NCBI GenBank assembly: GCA_017999235.1 | Contig: JAGOBN010000328.1 | Span: 1-5,349, forward strand | DNA length: 5,349 bases | Reading direction: 5' to 3' | Origin: Anaerolineales bacterium | GTDB taxonomy: Bacteria > Chloroflexota > Anaerolineae > Anaerolineales > UBA6663 | Shown: positions 5,030 through 5,349 of the stretch, in pieces | How the letters are laid out: each line of letters opens with the position of its first letter | Position numbering within the stretch: the first letter of the stretch is position 1 | Position numbers and translations under genes: made by a program | The notes under the pieces: generated by a model | Databases searched by the model: none | Told to the model about the DNA's origin: nothing | Seen by the model: only the letters and a program-made list of their open reading frames with translations

Positions 5030-5349
5030 ATGCACAAAATCTTCGCTCTGGCTTGGAAAGACACGCTGCTGCGCTTTTCCAGCCGTTCCGAACTGCTCTT
5101 CTTCATCATCCTGCCGCTGATCTTCACCTTCATCCTGGGCGGCGGCGCCAACCCTGGTGAGGCCGATAACCGCGTGCGCGTGCTGGTGAGCGACGAGGCC
5201 GGCACCGCGCTGGCCCAGCAGGTGGTGGCGGCTCTGGCGGATTCGCAAGCGGTGCGCCCGGACGTGCAAGCCCGCGCCGACGCGGAGCGGCTCTTCGCCG
5301 ACCGGCAGGCCGCGGCCTGGCTGATCATCCCGGCCGGCTTCAGCCAGGG
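5030..5349 (+). CDS. ABC-2 type exporter permease 2, N-terminal part (3' truncated by window end)
   Basis: ATG 5030 opens a frame that runs through the window end for 106 full codons with no stop. Its binding site GAGGT (5018-5022) overlaps the last codon and stop of permease 1, which implies translational coupling. The visible protein starts MHKIFALAWKDTLLRFSSRSELLFFIILPLIFTFILGGG, a cytoplasmic start followed by a first membrane segment near residues 22-39. An extracytoplasmic domain follows, with RVRVLVSDEAGTALAQQV and AAWLIIPAGFS. Permease 1 has the same layout, with PVVVVNQDAGALGQAL and AAVIIPAGFTDS, so the two are paralogues that probably form a heterodimer. The remaining five membrane segments would lie outside the window. 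Confidence 0.92.
   Translation, partial: MHKIFALAWKDTLLRFSSRSELLFFIILPLIFTFILGGGANPGEADNRVRVLVSDEAGTALAQQVVAALADSQAVRPDVQARADAERLFADRQAAAWLIIPAGFSQ

Overview
This is a GC-rich (visibly well above 60%) bacterial window in which every gene lies on the + strand. Very frequent CCGG/GGCCGG words, an F420/flavin-type split-barrel protein fragment, a DrrA-like ABC exporter and heptanucleotide TTAGGGG-type intergenic repeats would fit a Chloroflexota (Anaerolineae-like) or similar high-GC genome. That assignment is inference; there is no rRNA or other phylogenetic marker in the window.

Layout. Positions 1-337 hold the 3' end of a nitroreductase/deazaflavin-type split-barrel protein. A 111-bp gap (338-448) follows, with a cluster of TGACC half-sites and then a perfect 13-bp hairpin that looks like an intrinsic terminator. 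Next comes a tight three-gene operon of membrane proteins: an uncharacterised multi-pass protein (449-1432), a CPBP/Rce1-like intramembrane protease (1444-2163) and a small ABA4-like (DUF4281) protein (2187-2648). A second TGACC cluster overlaps the 3' end of the ABA4-like gene and lies just upstream of an ABC-2 exporter operon: ATPase (2715-3659), permease 1 (3798-5024) and permease 2 (5030 to beyond the window end). The ATPase and permease 1 genes are separated by a 138-bp gap filled by telomere-like 7-nt tandem repeats in inverted orientation.

How it may work together. The two TGACC clusters share a 28-bp core (24 of 28 positions identical) with half-sites about one and two helical turns apart, and each lies 40-70 bp ahead of an operon start. 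The simplest reading is one regulator controlling both the membrane-protein operon and the exporter operon. The two ABC permeases are adjacent with a 5-nt gap and probably pair on the single ATPase type. The ABA4-like protein gives a possible carotenoid or photo-oxidative theme, but no other carotenoid gene and no regulator gene is visible here. The strongest points for follow-up are the paired operator-like elements, the hairpin lodged between the first of them and the ribosome binding site, and the heptad inverted repeat inside the ABC operon.
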